DNA of 57,848 nucleotides from Aporhodopirellula sallentina SM41. GTDB lineage: Bacteria > Planctomycetota > Planctomycetia > Pirellulales > Pirellulaceae. Within the stretch, counting starts at the first letter, position 1, and the number at the start of each line of letters is the position of its first letter. The notes under the pieces were generated by a model, which worked only from the letters and a program-made list of their open reading frames with translations, was not told the DNA's origin and did no database searches. The translations under genes were made by a program, and so were the position numbers. Positions 19,563-27,922 of this stretch are shown here, piece by piece. The stretch spans positions 1 through 57,848 of the forward strand of contig NZ_ANOH01000334.1 of assembly GCF_000346505.1 (NCBI RefSeq), read 5' to 3'.

Positions 19563-20723
19563 TCAAGTAAAGCAGGCTGATGCCGCCGCCTGACCTGAAT
19601 AGTGATGCTTGCCACATCGCTCAGCATCCTGACGCATCGCTGCTGGAGACCCCACGCAGATCGATTTCCCAAAATACCTCTGCCACTCCCATACCAAATC
19701 TCGCCACATCGACGCGTCAATCCCGATCTGGCTCAGCGTCGTTGCGAGCGATTTCGGAAGCTTCTCCGACGCTTCGGCAATGCCCTGTTTCGCAGTCCAG
19801 CGGAGCAACCGAAGGTAGTCACGGATCGACACATGCAGAAACCCCTTGTCGCTCGCTCGCAGGCCATCACGATTCAATTCTGCGTCAGTGGACAGTTTTT
19901 CCGGCGATAGCGTCAAAGGCGCCAGCCAAGCATCACGGCGAATTCGCTTCCCCGTTGGATTCCGCTTCTTGGCCTTCAGCTTTTCGCGAAGCTCATCCAC
20001 AGGCGTTTCACGTATTTGCTTTGCCGCCTCTTCGGTGGGAACTGCCTTAAGATCGAACGCAGCTGAGTCAATCTGCTTCCCGTGACCGGCTTGGATACGG
20101 TCGAACGCCGAGGTGTGCGGCGCCTTCTCTGGATCCGACGCCATCGCCGCACGCACCGGGTTCAAGTCGACGTACATGCTACACGCGAGCAATCCCGCCT
20201 CATCAACAATTCGTTGGGCCTTGAAACGCCCCTCCCAAAACCGACCGGTGCATTCATCTTGTTTGTTGGCCATCCGAGAAATCGGTTCCGCCAACGACCG
20301 CATGAACCAAGAAATATCTGACATTCGCTGTCGAATCTCCGCGATTCGCTCGGCGTTTCCTGCCAGCTTTTTGACCTCGTGCTCGGTCGGTTCGGCAAGA
20401 TGCTCTTCCATCCTCCGGCCAGGAAACACTCGCAGCCAGCGAATCGCAACCTCCCCATCACTCCAGCTAGCCACAACGTCAGGTCGATTGCGCAAAATCA
20501 CGTGCAAGTGATTGCTCATGACGGCGTAAGAAAGCACATCGATACCAAAAACCGACGCAAGGGCCTCCATTCGCCGGCGAATCCACTCCTTGCGGAAGGA
20601 ATAATCCTTGCCTGACTCACGATCGACGCCAGCCAGAAACGCGCGGCGCACACACCTTTGAACCGCATGCACAATGCAAATTTCACTCGTTGCAAACTGC
20701 TCTTCTCGTTTCGGCCTGGGCAT
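19563..20723 (-). CDS. Y1/HUH transposase, RAYT (REP-associated tyrosine transposase) type
   Basis: 386 aa. Single-strand transposase-like protein: HUH motif SNHLHVIL (His72, His74) preceded by YAVM, and the catalytic-Tyr helix in ACSMYVDLNPVRA, both standard for the IS200/RAYT superfamily. The C-terminal half (LRASDKGFLHVSIRDYLRLLRW ... ) is an extension common in planctomycete members. RAYTs are usually single-copy, domesticated or semi-mobile genes that process short palindromic REP sequences. The gene is intact and is bracketed on both sides by the short repeat motifs at 19529 and 20793, supporting a mobile unit. A conventional IS200/IS605 with tnpB is not present. Confidence 0.85.
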   Translation of the reverse strand: MPRPKREEQFATSEICIVHAVQRCVRRAFLAGVDRESGKDYSFRKEWIRRRMEALASVFGIDVLSYAVMSNHLHVILRNRPDVVASWSDGEVAIRWLRVFPGRRMEEHLAEPTEHEVKKLAGNAERIAEIRQRMSDISWFMRSLAEPISRMANKQDECTGRFWEGRFKAQRIVDEAGLLACSMYVDLNPVRAAMASDPEKAPHTSAFDRIQAGHGKQIDSAAFDLKAVPTEEAAKQIRETPVDELREKLKAKKRNPTGKRIRRDAWLAPLTLSPEKLSTDAELNRDGLRASDKGFLHVSIRDYLRLLRWTAKQGIAEASEKLPKSLATTLSQIGIDASMWRDLVWEWQRYFGKSICVGSPAAMRQDAERCGKHHYSGQAAASACFT

Positions 20724-20773
20724 ACGTCAAATTCCGAAAGGGTGTGCTGACTCCAAAACCAACCTAACCAAAA

Positions 20774-20871
20774 ACCCACCACTGTCAACCATATGGTGGG
20801 TGGCACCGTTCGTCGCCGCACCGTTCGTCGCCTAGTTCGTCGTGGCGTATGGTGGGTGGCACCGTTCGTCG
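20774..20871. repeat. RAYT-flanking palindrome and duplicated 23-bp motif
   Basis: CCCACCA (about 20775-20781) pairs with TGGTGGG (20794-20800); the motif ATGGTGGGTGGCACCGTTCG continues and recurs 56 bp later (20793-20815 and 20849-20871). The second copy ends exactly where recognisable ISAs1 transposase sequence begins. Confidence 0.75.
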
Positions 20872-21607
20872 TGGCACTTGGGCAACGGCCAATCACCTCA
20901 GTCTCGGGCAGACCATCGTCGACCAGAAGAGCAATGAAATCACGGCGATCCCTAAATTGCTTGAGATCATCGAGGTTTCCGGTGGTTTGGTCACGATCGA
21001 TGCGATGGGATGCCAAACCGAAATCGCTGCCAAGATCATCGACGAAGGAGCGGACTACTGTTTGGCCGTCAAAGGAAATCAGCCGACGCTTCACGAGGGG
21101 ATCAAGGCGTTCTTCCTTTCCCACCTGGAAGATGACTTTGCAAGAGTGGATGTTGTAGAGCATCACACGAAAAAGACTGCTCATGGTCGAATCGACGAGC
21201 GAAGTTACTACTTGTGTGAGCTTCCTGAGGACCTGCCAGACGGCTCAAGGTGGAAGGGGTTGCAAGCCATCGGAATGTCGATCAACAACACTCAGCGTCG
21301 CAAAGGCGATGAGATCGCAGTTCGATACTACATCGTGAGTAAGATGCTGCCTGGTGAAGACTTCGCCGGTGCGGTTCGTGGACATTGGGGAATTGAAAAC
21401 AGTTGCCACTGGCAACTTGATGTGACCTTCGGGGAAGACCAATGTCGAATCCGCAAGGGGCATGGGGATGAGAACTTCAGCACGCTGAGGCGAACCGCAC
21501 TCAGTCTGCTGAAACAAGAGAAGACAGCCAAGTGTGGCGTGAAAAACAAACGCCTCACTACGGGATGGGGCGACAGCTACATGGAAAAAGTCGTTGTTAG
21601 CCCGTGA
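20872..21607 (+). pseudogene. ISAs1-family transposase, N-terminally truncated
   Basis: About 240 residues matching the C-terminal two thirds of ISAs1 (IS4-like DDE) transposases: ANHLSLGQTIVDQKSNEITA, VTIDAMGCQTEIA, LAVKGNQPTLHE, VRGHWGIENSCHWQLDV (catalytic Glu region) and the FSTLRRTALSLL end. Full-length proteins have roughly 370-390 residues; the N-terminal DNA-binding part and first catalytic Asp region are absent. The frame can be extended upstream to an ATG at 20849, but those codons are made of the RAYT-flanking repeat. No terminal inverted repeats or left end were found, so the IS is dead. Confidence 0.85.
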
Positions 21608-21809
21608 TTCCCCGTGCAATCGCCCTGATGGTGGCCCGACAAGCTGGATGGGGCATCGTTCGGCGGCAAATGCAGTAAGGCGTCGGCCAAAAGTCTTGGG
21701 GGGGGCCTCGAAAATGTGGCTGGCAAGTGTGCTGTTCACTCCTCCCGCCCGACCGTGGTTACGTGCACTACCAGCGGGGACGCGGTGGTGCGAATGCAAG
21801 CGACTGTTG
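21608..21809. other. Intergenic remnant after the truncated transposase
   Basis: About 200 bp without a credible gene, possibly containing the decayed right end of the ISAs1 element. It lies between the transposase fragment (plus) and hisG (minus), which converge here. Confidence 0.35.
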
Positions 21810-22670
21810 CTACAGGCGGCAGTTGTTGAGCGTCATTTCAAAGACGGCTGAGGCGCCGATTGCTTTGAGTTGATCCATTGCGTCGACAACATCGGCGCGG
21901 CGGACCATTACCTGGACGCTGCACCAATCAGCGTCTTCGAGCGAGTTGATCGTTGGCGAATTGAATCCCGGGGTGATCTTCTCGGCTTCGGAAATCTTTG
22001 ATCGCGGGATGTTGTATTCGACGAGCGAGTAATCGCGAGCGATCACCACCCCTTCGAGTCGTTGCACCAACCGGTCCGCGATTTCGTTCAGGCGAGGTTT
22101 GCTGTTTTGGATCAGGACGGTTTCGTAGTGGCCGATCTCCTCGAGGATTCGCAGACGGTTTGCCGCGAGCGTGCTGCCGGTTTCGACCAAGTCGACAATC
22201 GCGTCGGCGACACCGAGCTGGATCATCGCCTCGACGCTGCCTGCGAGCGAAACCAGATGAGCGGTCGCGCCGCATTTGGCGAGGTATTCGCGGGTGACGT
22301 TTGGGAAACTCGTCGCGATCCGTTTGCCGTCGAGTTCGGCGGCGGAGGTGATCGGCGAATCGTCCGGGATGCAGAACGCGAGTCGGCATCGCCCGACGCC
22401 GAACTTCATGCGACCTTGGACGTCGGCTCCGGCTTCTTCGACGAGGTCGCTGCCGGTGATCCCCATGTCGATCGCGCCTTCGGCGCAGAGCGTTGGGATG
22501 TCATCGGTGCGGAGGTAGACCAGGTCGATGTTCATGCCGCTGACGCGTGCGAACAGTCCGCGGTTTTGTCGGCGGAATTTCAGCCCGGCCTGCGTCAACA
22601 GATCCGTCGCCAAGTCGCTGAGTCGTCCTTTGCTGGGGATGCCCAGTCGCAGGTGTGAATCGGAAATCAA
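21810..22670 (-). CDS. hisG: ATP phosphoribosyltransferase (long form)
   Basis: 286 aa; first enzyme of histidine biosynthesis (ATP + PRPP to phosphoribosyl-ATP). Long HisG with a C-terminal regulatory domain (NSPTINSLEDADWCSVQVMV...), so probably feedback-inhibited by histidine and independent of HisZ. Conserved PSKGRL, LRTDDIPTL, DMGITGSDL and the PRPP loop region DLVETGSTL are present. The only start in frame is TTG at 22670, well supported by AAGGA 8 bases upstream. It follows hisE by 24 bp, giving a hisE-hisG pair (steps 2 and 1 of the pathway); the other his genes are elsewhere. Confidence 0.95.
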   Translation of the reverse strand: MISDSHLRLGIPSKGRLSDLATDLLTQAGLKFRRQNRGLFARVSGMNIDLVYLRTDDIPTLCAEGAIDMGITGSDLVEEAGADVQGRMKFGVGRCRLAFCIPDDSPITSAAELDGKRIATSFPNVTREYLAKCGATAHLVSLAGSVEAMIQLGVADAIVDLVETGSTLAANRLRILEEIGHYETVLIQNSKPRLNEIADRLVQRLEGVVIARDYSLVEYNIPRSKISEAEKITPGFNSPTINSLEDADWCSVQVMVRRADVVDAMDQLKAIGASAVFEMTLNNCRL

Positions 22671-22694
22671 GGCCGTGTCCTTATGTGTGCGGTG

Positions 22695-23033
22695 CTAGTT
22701 GTTTTTCCGGGAGGCTTTTTCGGCCAGACCCGAGGTGCCTTCGCGGCGGGCGAGTTCGGCGGCGACTTCGTCGAGGCTGATGCCTCGCCAAGCCAGCAGG
22801 ACGAGGGTGTGATAGATCAGGTCGCCGGCTTCGTAAACGGTGTGTTCGCGGCCGGCGTCACCGGGCTCGTCCGCCGCTTCGATCAGCTCTTCGGCTTCCT
22901 CGCGGATCTTGGCCCCGATTGCTGCGGCGCCGCCGTTGAGCAATTTGGTCGTGTAGGACCCCTCGGGGCGGTCGGCCGCTCGTTGTGCGAGGGTGGACAT
23001 CAGGCGATCGAGCGGTGCGAGTGATTCGGGCAC
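22695..23033 (-). CDS. hisE: Phosphoribosyl-ATP pyrophosphatase
   Basis: 112 aa from a GTG at 23033 (VPESLAPLDRLM...), the length usual for HisE; the frame is open for 96 more codons but that part is unlike HisE and overlaps mutM. The MazG-like fold motifs are clear: SYTTKLLNGG, KIREEAEELIEAA, YEAGDLIYHTLVLLAWRGISLDEV. Catalyses hydrolysis of phosphoribosyl-ATP to phosphoribosyl-AMP in histidine synthesis. No strong Shine-Dalgarno before the GTG, so the exact start is the uncertain part of this call. Confidence 0.88.
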   Translation of the reverse strand: MPESLAPLDRLMSTLAQRAADRPEGSYTTKLLNGGAAAIGAKIREEAEELIEAADEPGDAGREHTVYEAGDLIYHTLVLLAWRGISLDEVAAELARREGTSGLAEKASRKNN

Positions 23034-23173
23034 GGCAGAGGGTGCTTTCGACGAGAGGAACGGGGTGTTTCCTGGGAACGCAGATCGTAGTCGGGGCGTC
23101 TCGGTTCGCCAACCGGCGAGCCTTTTTTGCCGCACCGGGCAGAGCCGGATTACGGGGCCAGCCGCGTGGCAAT

Positions 23174-24097
23174 TCATGTGGTCGCCGTAGCATTTTTGCC
23201 GCGTGTTTGGCGGCCATCGGAAGGCAGGCTTGCGTGGACGCCCGAGCGACGCTGGCACACCGGGCAGAAAAACGTCGACCGCTGAGCCTGGACGATCCGC
23301 CGGACTGTACCGGTTTCGCATCGGCGGCAGGTTTCGTCTTCGCGGTCGTAAACCCGGTGCAGGTTTTGGTAGTTGCCCGATTGGTTCAGCGCGTTTCGGT
23401 AGGTGCCGTCGCTCAGCGTGCTGCCTTCGTTAGCGATCGCTTCATCGAGCACGACACGAATCGCCGCGTGCAAACGAGACCACTGCGGGCCGGTGAGTTT
23501 TTTGCAGGGCAACCGAGGGTCGATCCCGGCGACGAACAAAATCTCGGCCGCGTAGAGATTGCCGATACCCGCGACCGCGTTCTGGTCGAGCAAAGCGACC
23601 TTGATCGGCCGGTTGCTCGGCCTCAACCGCTGCGACAGTTCTTGTTGACTGATGTCGAGCGCGTCCTCGCCGAGACGTGCGTTGACGCGAGTTTCGTATT
23701 CGTCGTGGCTGAGCAATCGGATCGTCCCGAGCCCGCGTCGGTCCCACACCAGCAATTGCAGCGGACCGTCCGCGGACGTGTCGGTGTCCCCTTTCTCGAA
23801 TTCGATCCGAAGACGCAGGTGATCGACGCCCGGCGGATCGGACAGCAATACCAATCCGCTCATGCGTGGCTCGATGACGATGCGGGCGTCGTTGTCAAAC
23901 CGGATCATCACGCGTTTGCCACGCCGTTCGATCGCCGCGACCGTCCTGCCTGACAATCTCCGGTGCATGGTTTTGGCGCTCGGTTCGATCGTGCAGGGGC
24001 GGCACGCGCACGGGGGTTGTTCGATCCGGGTGACACGTTTGCCGGTGATCGGTCGGATGCCGCGGCACATGGTTTCGACTTCGGGGAGTTCCGGCAT
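23174..24097 (-). CDS. mutM: Formamidopyrimidine-DNA glycosylase
   Basis: 307 aa base-excision repair enzyme removing oxidised purines. N-terminal PELPEVET with catalytic Pro2/Glu3, the H2TH region (QNAVAGIGNLYAAEILF), and a C-terminal zinc finger with two CxxC pairs (CRRC and CPVC) framing the QRSTFFCPVC motif are all intact. It is extended at the C-terminus by about 20 residues. Its ATG overlaps the stop of the upstream aspartyl-protease-like gene as TAATG, so the two are translationally coupled. Confidence 0.95.
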   Translation of the reverse strand: MPELPEVETMCRGIRPITGKRVTRIEQPPCACRPCTIEPSAKTMHRRLSGRTVAAIERRGKRVMIRFDNDARIVIEPRMSGLVLLSDPPGVDHLRLRIEFEKGDTDTSADGPLQLLVWDRRGLGTIRLLSHDEYETRVNARLGEDALDISQQELSQRLRPSNRPIKVALLDQNAVAGIGNLYAAEILFVAGIDPRLPCKKLTGPQWSRLHAAIRVVLDEAIANEGSTLSDGTYRNALNQSGNYQNLHRVYDREDETCRRCETGTVRRIVQAQRSTFFCPVCQRRSGVHASLPSDGRQTRGKNATATT

Positions 24098-25239
24098 TAG
24101 GGCGTCTCGGCGTCCGTGTTGTCGATTCGCAGCAGGCCGAGTGTTCGTGAGGCGGAGTCGAGTTCGAATTTATATCGGTCGAGAAAACTCAGGCCGAGCA
24201 GCGGTTCGGCGTTCGCAGCGATCGGTTCGAGCACAACGGCGTCGACGTTTTTGGCTTCGAATTGGCCGACACGAACGGAGTCGAGTGTCACGCGGCGGCC
24301 ATCGATTTTGCCACCGTTGGCGAGTACCAAAGAGATCACCGGGGCGTCGTCGGGCACGTTCACCTGTAATTTGGCAGCCGCGTCGGCGGGCAGCGTGACC
24401 AGGGTCGCGCCGCTGTCGATGACCATGCGGATGGCTTGTTGGTTGATGCTCACCATCGTGAACAGTGAACCGCCGGACGATACGTCGAGGGGGATCGATT
24501 CGCGAAAAACTTCTTTTTCAAAGTCACGCAGTCGGCTGTCGAGTGCTTTGACGATGGTTTCGGCATCAATTTCTTTGGCGACATCAAAGTTGGCGTTCAT
24601 GACATCGATTGCGATCCGGACCTGGGAGTCCTGCAGGTTCTGCTGGATCGTTTGGGTCATTTCGTCGAGTTGTTTGCGAGCCTGGAACACCGATTCGGCG
24701 TAGGTCTCTTCGGCTTCGTTGATCTTTGCTCGGGCGAGTTGGACGACCTGTTTTTGTGCGGAGCGTCGTTTCCGCATCTCGGCGAGTTGGGTGCGGGTGG
24801 CGTTGATCAGCGCCACGATGCGGTTGTTGCTGGTGACGTCGAGTCCGGCGACGCGGGCGAGTTGCAGGTTGAGTTCGCCGTCCTGTCGGTTCAGTTGGCT
24901 GATCTCGGATTCGATCACGTCGAGTTTGGATTCGGATTCGGTAAACGCTTTTTGTTTCAGGCGCAGTTCCCTGCGGTCGCGGGTGATTCCGCTGAGGCGT
25001 CTGGAAAAGTCTGCCGCCTCGGTGCTCTGTAGGGCTTTGCCGCTCCTTCGCAGGCCGGCGTCCTTGAGGATCGCGTCGGCTTTGGCCACCACGGCTTGGG
25101 AATATGCTGGGCGTGCAGTATTGGGGGATTCGCCGTCATCGGCGATCGACATCGCCGCGGTTTGGACTGACATCCATACAAACAGCGTGCAGGTCAAAAA
25201 GGCGTGGATTTGCGTTGCATGGGGTGTGTGTGGCAACAT
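24097..25239 (-). CDS. Exported coiled-coil protein with retropepsin-like aspartyl protease domain
   Basis: 380 aa. Putative signal peptide (AFLTCTLFVWMSVQTAA), then a long helical, coiled-coil region (about 50-210, rich in Glu/Gln/Lys/Arg; DVIESEISQLNRQDGELNL), then a C-terminal clan-AA aspartic protease-like domain with the DSGA motif in VIDSGATLVTLP (around residue 270) and the LLGLSFLDRYKFELD sequence that closes the retropepsin fold. Proteins of this type are dimeric proteases, often periplasmic. Coupled to mutM by TAATG, a pairing with no obvious functional logic. Substrate unknown. Confidence 0.75.
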   Translation of the reverse strand: MLPHTPHATQIHAFLTCTLFVWMSVQTAAMSIADDGESPNTARPAYSQAVVAKADAILKDAGLRRSGKALQSTEAADFSRRLSGITRDRRELRLKQKAFTESESKLDVIESEISQLNRQDGELNLQLARVAGLDVTSNNRIVALINATRTQLAEMRKRRSAQKQVVQLARAKINEAEETYAESVFQARKQLDEMTQTIQQNLQDSQVRIAIDVMNANFDVAKEIDAETIVKALDSRLRDFEKEVFRESIPLDVSSGGSLFTMVSINQQAIRMVIDSGATLVTLPADAAAKLQVNVPDDAPVISLVLANGGKIDGRRVTLDSVRVGQFEAKNVDAVVLEPIAANAEPLLGLSFLDRYKFELDSASRTLGLLRIDNTDAETP

Positions 25240-25357
25240 GGCGATCCGTCAAAGGGTTCTCAGGCGTGCCGACTATTGTACGCTAAATAGTTGGCGTGGC
25301 TGAATCTGTCCGTAGCCCCATCTTTGCATCCTCGTTGCCCCGGTAAAGCCGTACCCG

Positions 25358-25579
25358 ATGGACGTTTCGAAAATGAAGCCGATTCCCATGACCTGCCCCA
25401 CGTGCGGTCGGAAATTTCTCTCTGATGAAACCCCGACACCCCCGTTTTGCACCTCGCGTTGCCAGTTGATTGACCTGGGAAGATGGTTCAACGAAGAGAT
25501 CGGTGTTCCCTACGAAGGAGAGCCCGGTGATACTCCGGTCGAGTACCGTGACGAGACCTTGCCCGAGAGTGACGCCTAG
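25358..25579 (+). CDS. yacG: DNA gyrase inhibitor YacG-type zinc protein
   Basis: 73 aa (or 68 from the ATG at 25373). Zinc-binding pattern CPTCGRKF ... PFCTSRCQLIDLGRW is diagnostic of the YacG family, which binds GyrB and inhibits gyrase activity in Escherichia coli. The acidic C-terminal tail is also typical. It is followed 154 bp later by greA on the same strand. Very small and often missed. Confidence 0.85.
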   Translation: MDVSKMKPIPMTCPTCGRKFLSDETPTPPFCTSRCQLIDLGRWFNEEIGVPYEGEPGDTPVEYRDETLPESDA

Positions 25580-25733
25580 TCCACAATGGGGTGTGAACCA
25601 AACTCGCATGCGCGAGCTCTCAGATTCATAACGAACAGCCTTTTTCAGTGTGCGTGGTCTCGGTCGATTCGGCGACCCGCCTGGTGAAAAAGGTTTCTTT
25701 TTTGAACAACGCAAATTTTTCAGGATGACAGGC

Positions 25734-26213
25734 ATGGTTGAATCCGTCCCCATGACCCGTGAGGGCTACAACAAGATCAAAGCTGAGATTCATCGTCTTG
25801 AAAACGTCGAGATGCCGGCGGTGACGGAAAAGATCGCAGAGGCTCGCGAAGAAGGTGACTTGAAAGAGAACGCCGAGTATCACGCGCAGCGCGAAAACCA
25901 AGGCATGTTGATGGCCAAGATCAACGAGCTGAAGGACAAGGTCGCGCGTGCGACGATCATCGATCCATCGAAGTTGCCTAAAGATGAAGTCGTCTTTGGA
26001 TGCACCGTCACGGTGGAAGATGTCGCCTACGGTGACGAAGAGGAGTTCACGCTCGTCGGTGCCGGGGATGAAGATTACGACGCCGGGAAGATTCTCGTGA
26101 CCAGCCCGTTCGGTCAGGGCCTGCTCGGCAAGAAGGTCGGGGAGATCGCCGAGGTGGATGTGCCGGCCGGTAAGATCAAATTCAAAATCCTCAAAATCTC
26201 GCTGGATTTCTAG
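25734..26213 (+). CDS. greA: Transcription elongation factor GreA
   Basis: 159 aa from the ATG at 25734 (the E. coli protein has 158); an ATG nine bases upstream is an alternative, while the longer frame from 25650 is not supported. N-terminal coiled coil with the acidic tip motif [21 protein letters not shown], which enters the RNA polymerase secondary channel to trigger transcript cleavage, and a C-terminal FKBP-like domain ([18 protein letters not shown]). Rescues backtracked polymerase. Confidence 0.95.
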   Translation: MVESVPMTREGYNKIKAEIHRLENVEMPAVTEKIAEAREEGDLKENAEYHAQRENQGMLMAKINELKDKVARATIIDPSKLPKDEVVFGCTVTVEDVAYGDEEEFTLVGAGDEDYDAGKILVTSPFGQGLLGKKVGEIAEVDVPAGKIKFKILKISLDF

Positions 26214-26387
26214 ACGCCTACACGAGCACCTCGGTGGTCGAATTCTGGTTCCGGTGTTTTTGGATGCGATCGCAGGGCGCGGACCGTCCGCGTTGGCATT
26301 GCTTGCTCGGATGTTGGGAGCACGCGTAAGCTGGCAGCAAGCCGCATCCGGTGAGTTAACGCGGCACGTTTATTAGGGAGTTGATCA

Positions 26388-27041
26388 ATGGCGAAGTCCG
26401 AACAGCAGCGACAAAAGAAGTTGGCTCGCAAGAAAGCAAAGGACCGGCAGAAGAAGCAGCAACTCGTGCGTGAGAAGCAGCAGCTTGTGTCTCTGTCGGG
26501 CAAAATGGCTGCGGCGGCGAGCGGACGAATTCTGAACGCGAGGATGGCTGAACCGAAGAGCGGTTTGGCGACCGTGCTGTTTGCTCGTCAGGCCCCCAAT
26601 GGGCATGTCGCAGTGGTCGTGTTCCTGGTCGACACCTACTGTCTCGGTGTGAAGAATGTGATCGCGGGGTACCGCTCGATGACCGACTACCGGGAAATGC
26701 TCGAAGACCTGTCGGAGAAACATAGACTTCAGGAGAGGTCGCCGGGGACTCTACGAGGTTTCATCGAAGGTGCTGTCGCCTTTGCGGGCCGTTTTGGCCT
26801 TCCTCCGCACGCTGACTACCGCAAGGTTTCGCCAATTTGGGGTGACGTCGAGTCAGAGCCGACTGGTGACGCGTTTGAATTTGGTCGCGATGGCAAGCCT
26901 GTTTATGTACCGGGACCATTCGACGATGATGCGATGCGTCTGCTCGTGCTGTCGAGGTTGGGTGAGCATCTCGATGTGGGCGATTTTGAGGCCGCGGTAG
27001 TGGAAGTTGGGGGCGCAGACATGTTAGGCGAATCGCCTTAG
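26388..27041 (+). CDS. Conserved basic protein of unknown function
   Basis: 217 aa, AGGGAG Shine-Dalgarno 7 bases upstream of ATG. The first 35 residues are extremely Lys/Arg/Gln rich and helical (QQRQKKLARKKAKDRQKKQQ), suggestive of nucleic-acid or ribosome binding. A globular part follows with the distinctive run ARQAPNGHVAVVVFLVDTYC and LGVKNV, then GPFDDDAMRLLVLSRLGEH. I recall uncharacterised proteins with the same VFLVDxxCLGVKN pattern in other bacteria but no assigned role. No membrane segment. It lies alone downstream of greA. Confidence 0.75.
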   Translation: MAKSEQQRQKKLARKKAKDRQKKQQLVREKQQLVSLSGKMAAAASGRILNARMAEPKSGLATVLFARQAPNGHVAVVVFLVDTYCLGVKNVIAGYRSMTDYREMLEDLSEKHRLQERSPGTLRGFIEGAVAFAGRFGLPPHADYRKVSPIWGDVESEPTGDAFEFGRDGKPVYVPGPFDDDAMRLLVLSRLGEHLDVGDFEAAVVEVGGADMLGESP

Positions 27042-27110
27042 CCGGGATTGGCAATTTCAGCGAGCAACCACGTCGCAAACGGTTAGTTGATTTACCAGCC
27101 CGCTGCGCTA

Positions 27111-27360
27111 CGGGACTGTTGATTTATTCAAGAGTCAACCTGTCTTCGTTTAACCGGTAGCCGTAGGCGACGTTCAGTGGCGCGTAGGTCGCCTTTGGCT
27201 GCCCGTTAACCGCAATACCGTTCAATTTTCGTTTAACCCGTGCCCGAAGGGTAGGTTGTGTTCCGTCAAGCGTCGCCTACGGCTACCGGTTAAACGAAGA
27301 CGCCACAACCCGGTGCTTCATTGAACGGTATTGCCGTTAAACGAATAAATCGACAGCCCG
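27111..27360. repeat. Nested palindromic element, MITE-like
   Basis: Three pairs of arms: outer 27111-27129 with 27343-27360; a perfect 31-bp pair 27142-27172 with 27271-27301; and a 21-bp pair with one mismatch 27206-27226 with 27320-27340. The middle pair shares the sequence CGTTTAACCGGTAGCCGTAG and its complement. About 250 bp in total, with no ORF inside. Confidence 0.9.
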
Positions 27361-27543
27361 GCCAGCGAGGGATCACGCACAATTAGTCGCTTGCGCGTCG
27401 GGCGAATGCCCCATCGTTGGCCTTGGAGTTTCGCTTTGAGTCACCCTACCTCAAATCAGGCGTTGGCTGTGCCTGGCTGTTGCTTGCCAGTTTTCGCGGA
27501 ACGTGGCCAACGGGATTTTGACGCCGGTGCTGCCAGGCAGGGG

Positions 27544-27638
27544 CTGGGTTCTCGCTGGCAGGCCTGGGGTTCCCGCAGGCAGCGACTGGGTTCTCGCAGG
27601 CAGGCCTGGGTTCTCGCAGGCAGGCCTGGGTTCTCGAG
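27544..27638. repeat. 20-bp tandem repeat, about 4.5 copies
   Basis: Units CTGGGTTCTCGCAGGCAGGC starting at 27544, 27564 (22 bp variant), 27586, 27606 and a partial one at 27626. Two adjacent units are identical, so the array is recent or kept homogeneous. Confidence 0.9.
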
Positions 27639-27818
27639 GGGGCGGTGCGGAAAGTGCGTTTTTTGGGGGTGAGCCAAACTCAGCTTTTTGCCGATTTCTT
27701 TCCAGAAAGTTGTCGTCTATCGGATTTCAACTGAAGGATCCAAGCATGACGGTCCGATACTACTGGTACCATGGATTGGGAGGGCGGAACGATCGGTGCC
27801 ATCGTTCCAGCATTGACG

Positions 27819-27866
27819 GGGCCATGGTGAGGCAGGGAGGGCTTCACCATGGCCCTTCCCTTTTGC
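27819..27866 (+). terminator. Long hairpin with T-rich tail
   Basis: 12-bp perfect stem GGGCCATGGTGA/TCACCATGGCCC (27819-27830 and 27844-27855) with a 13-base loop, followed by TTCCCTTTTG on the plus strand. There is no plus-strand gene directly upstream; it may belong to the repeat region or act at the 3' end of queA. Confidence 0.45.
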
Positions 27867-27922
27867 GCTGACAATTTTTCGCCGCATTTCAGGCGGTTGC
27901 TTCGATCGCGGCGGCTGACGTT

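Larger units (their letters stand above)
27042..27922. other. Repeat-rich gene-free region
   Basis: 881 bp without a credible gene. It contains a nested inverted-repeat element (27111-27360), a 20-bp tandem repeat (27544-27638) and hairpins near 27788-27855. Short open frames overlapping the tandem repeat are repeat translations, not genes. Confidence 0.7.

Noticed and set aside
20793-20871. CRISPR-like array at the repeated 23-bp motif
   Set aside because: Only two adjacent copies, a 33-bp spacer and no cas genes; better explained as transposase-associated repeats.
23034-23321. Upstream extension of hisE
   Set aside because: It overlaps mutM by about 150 bp and adds no HisE-like sequence.
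26278-26292. CGCGGAC/GTCCGCG palindrome between greA and the basic protein
   Set aside because: Only 7-bp arms with a single-base centre and no T run; too short to claim a function.
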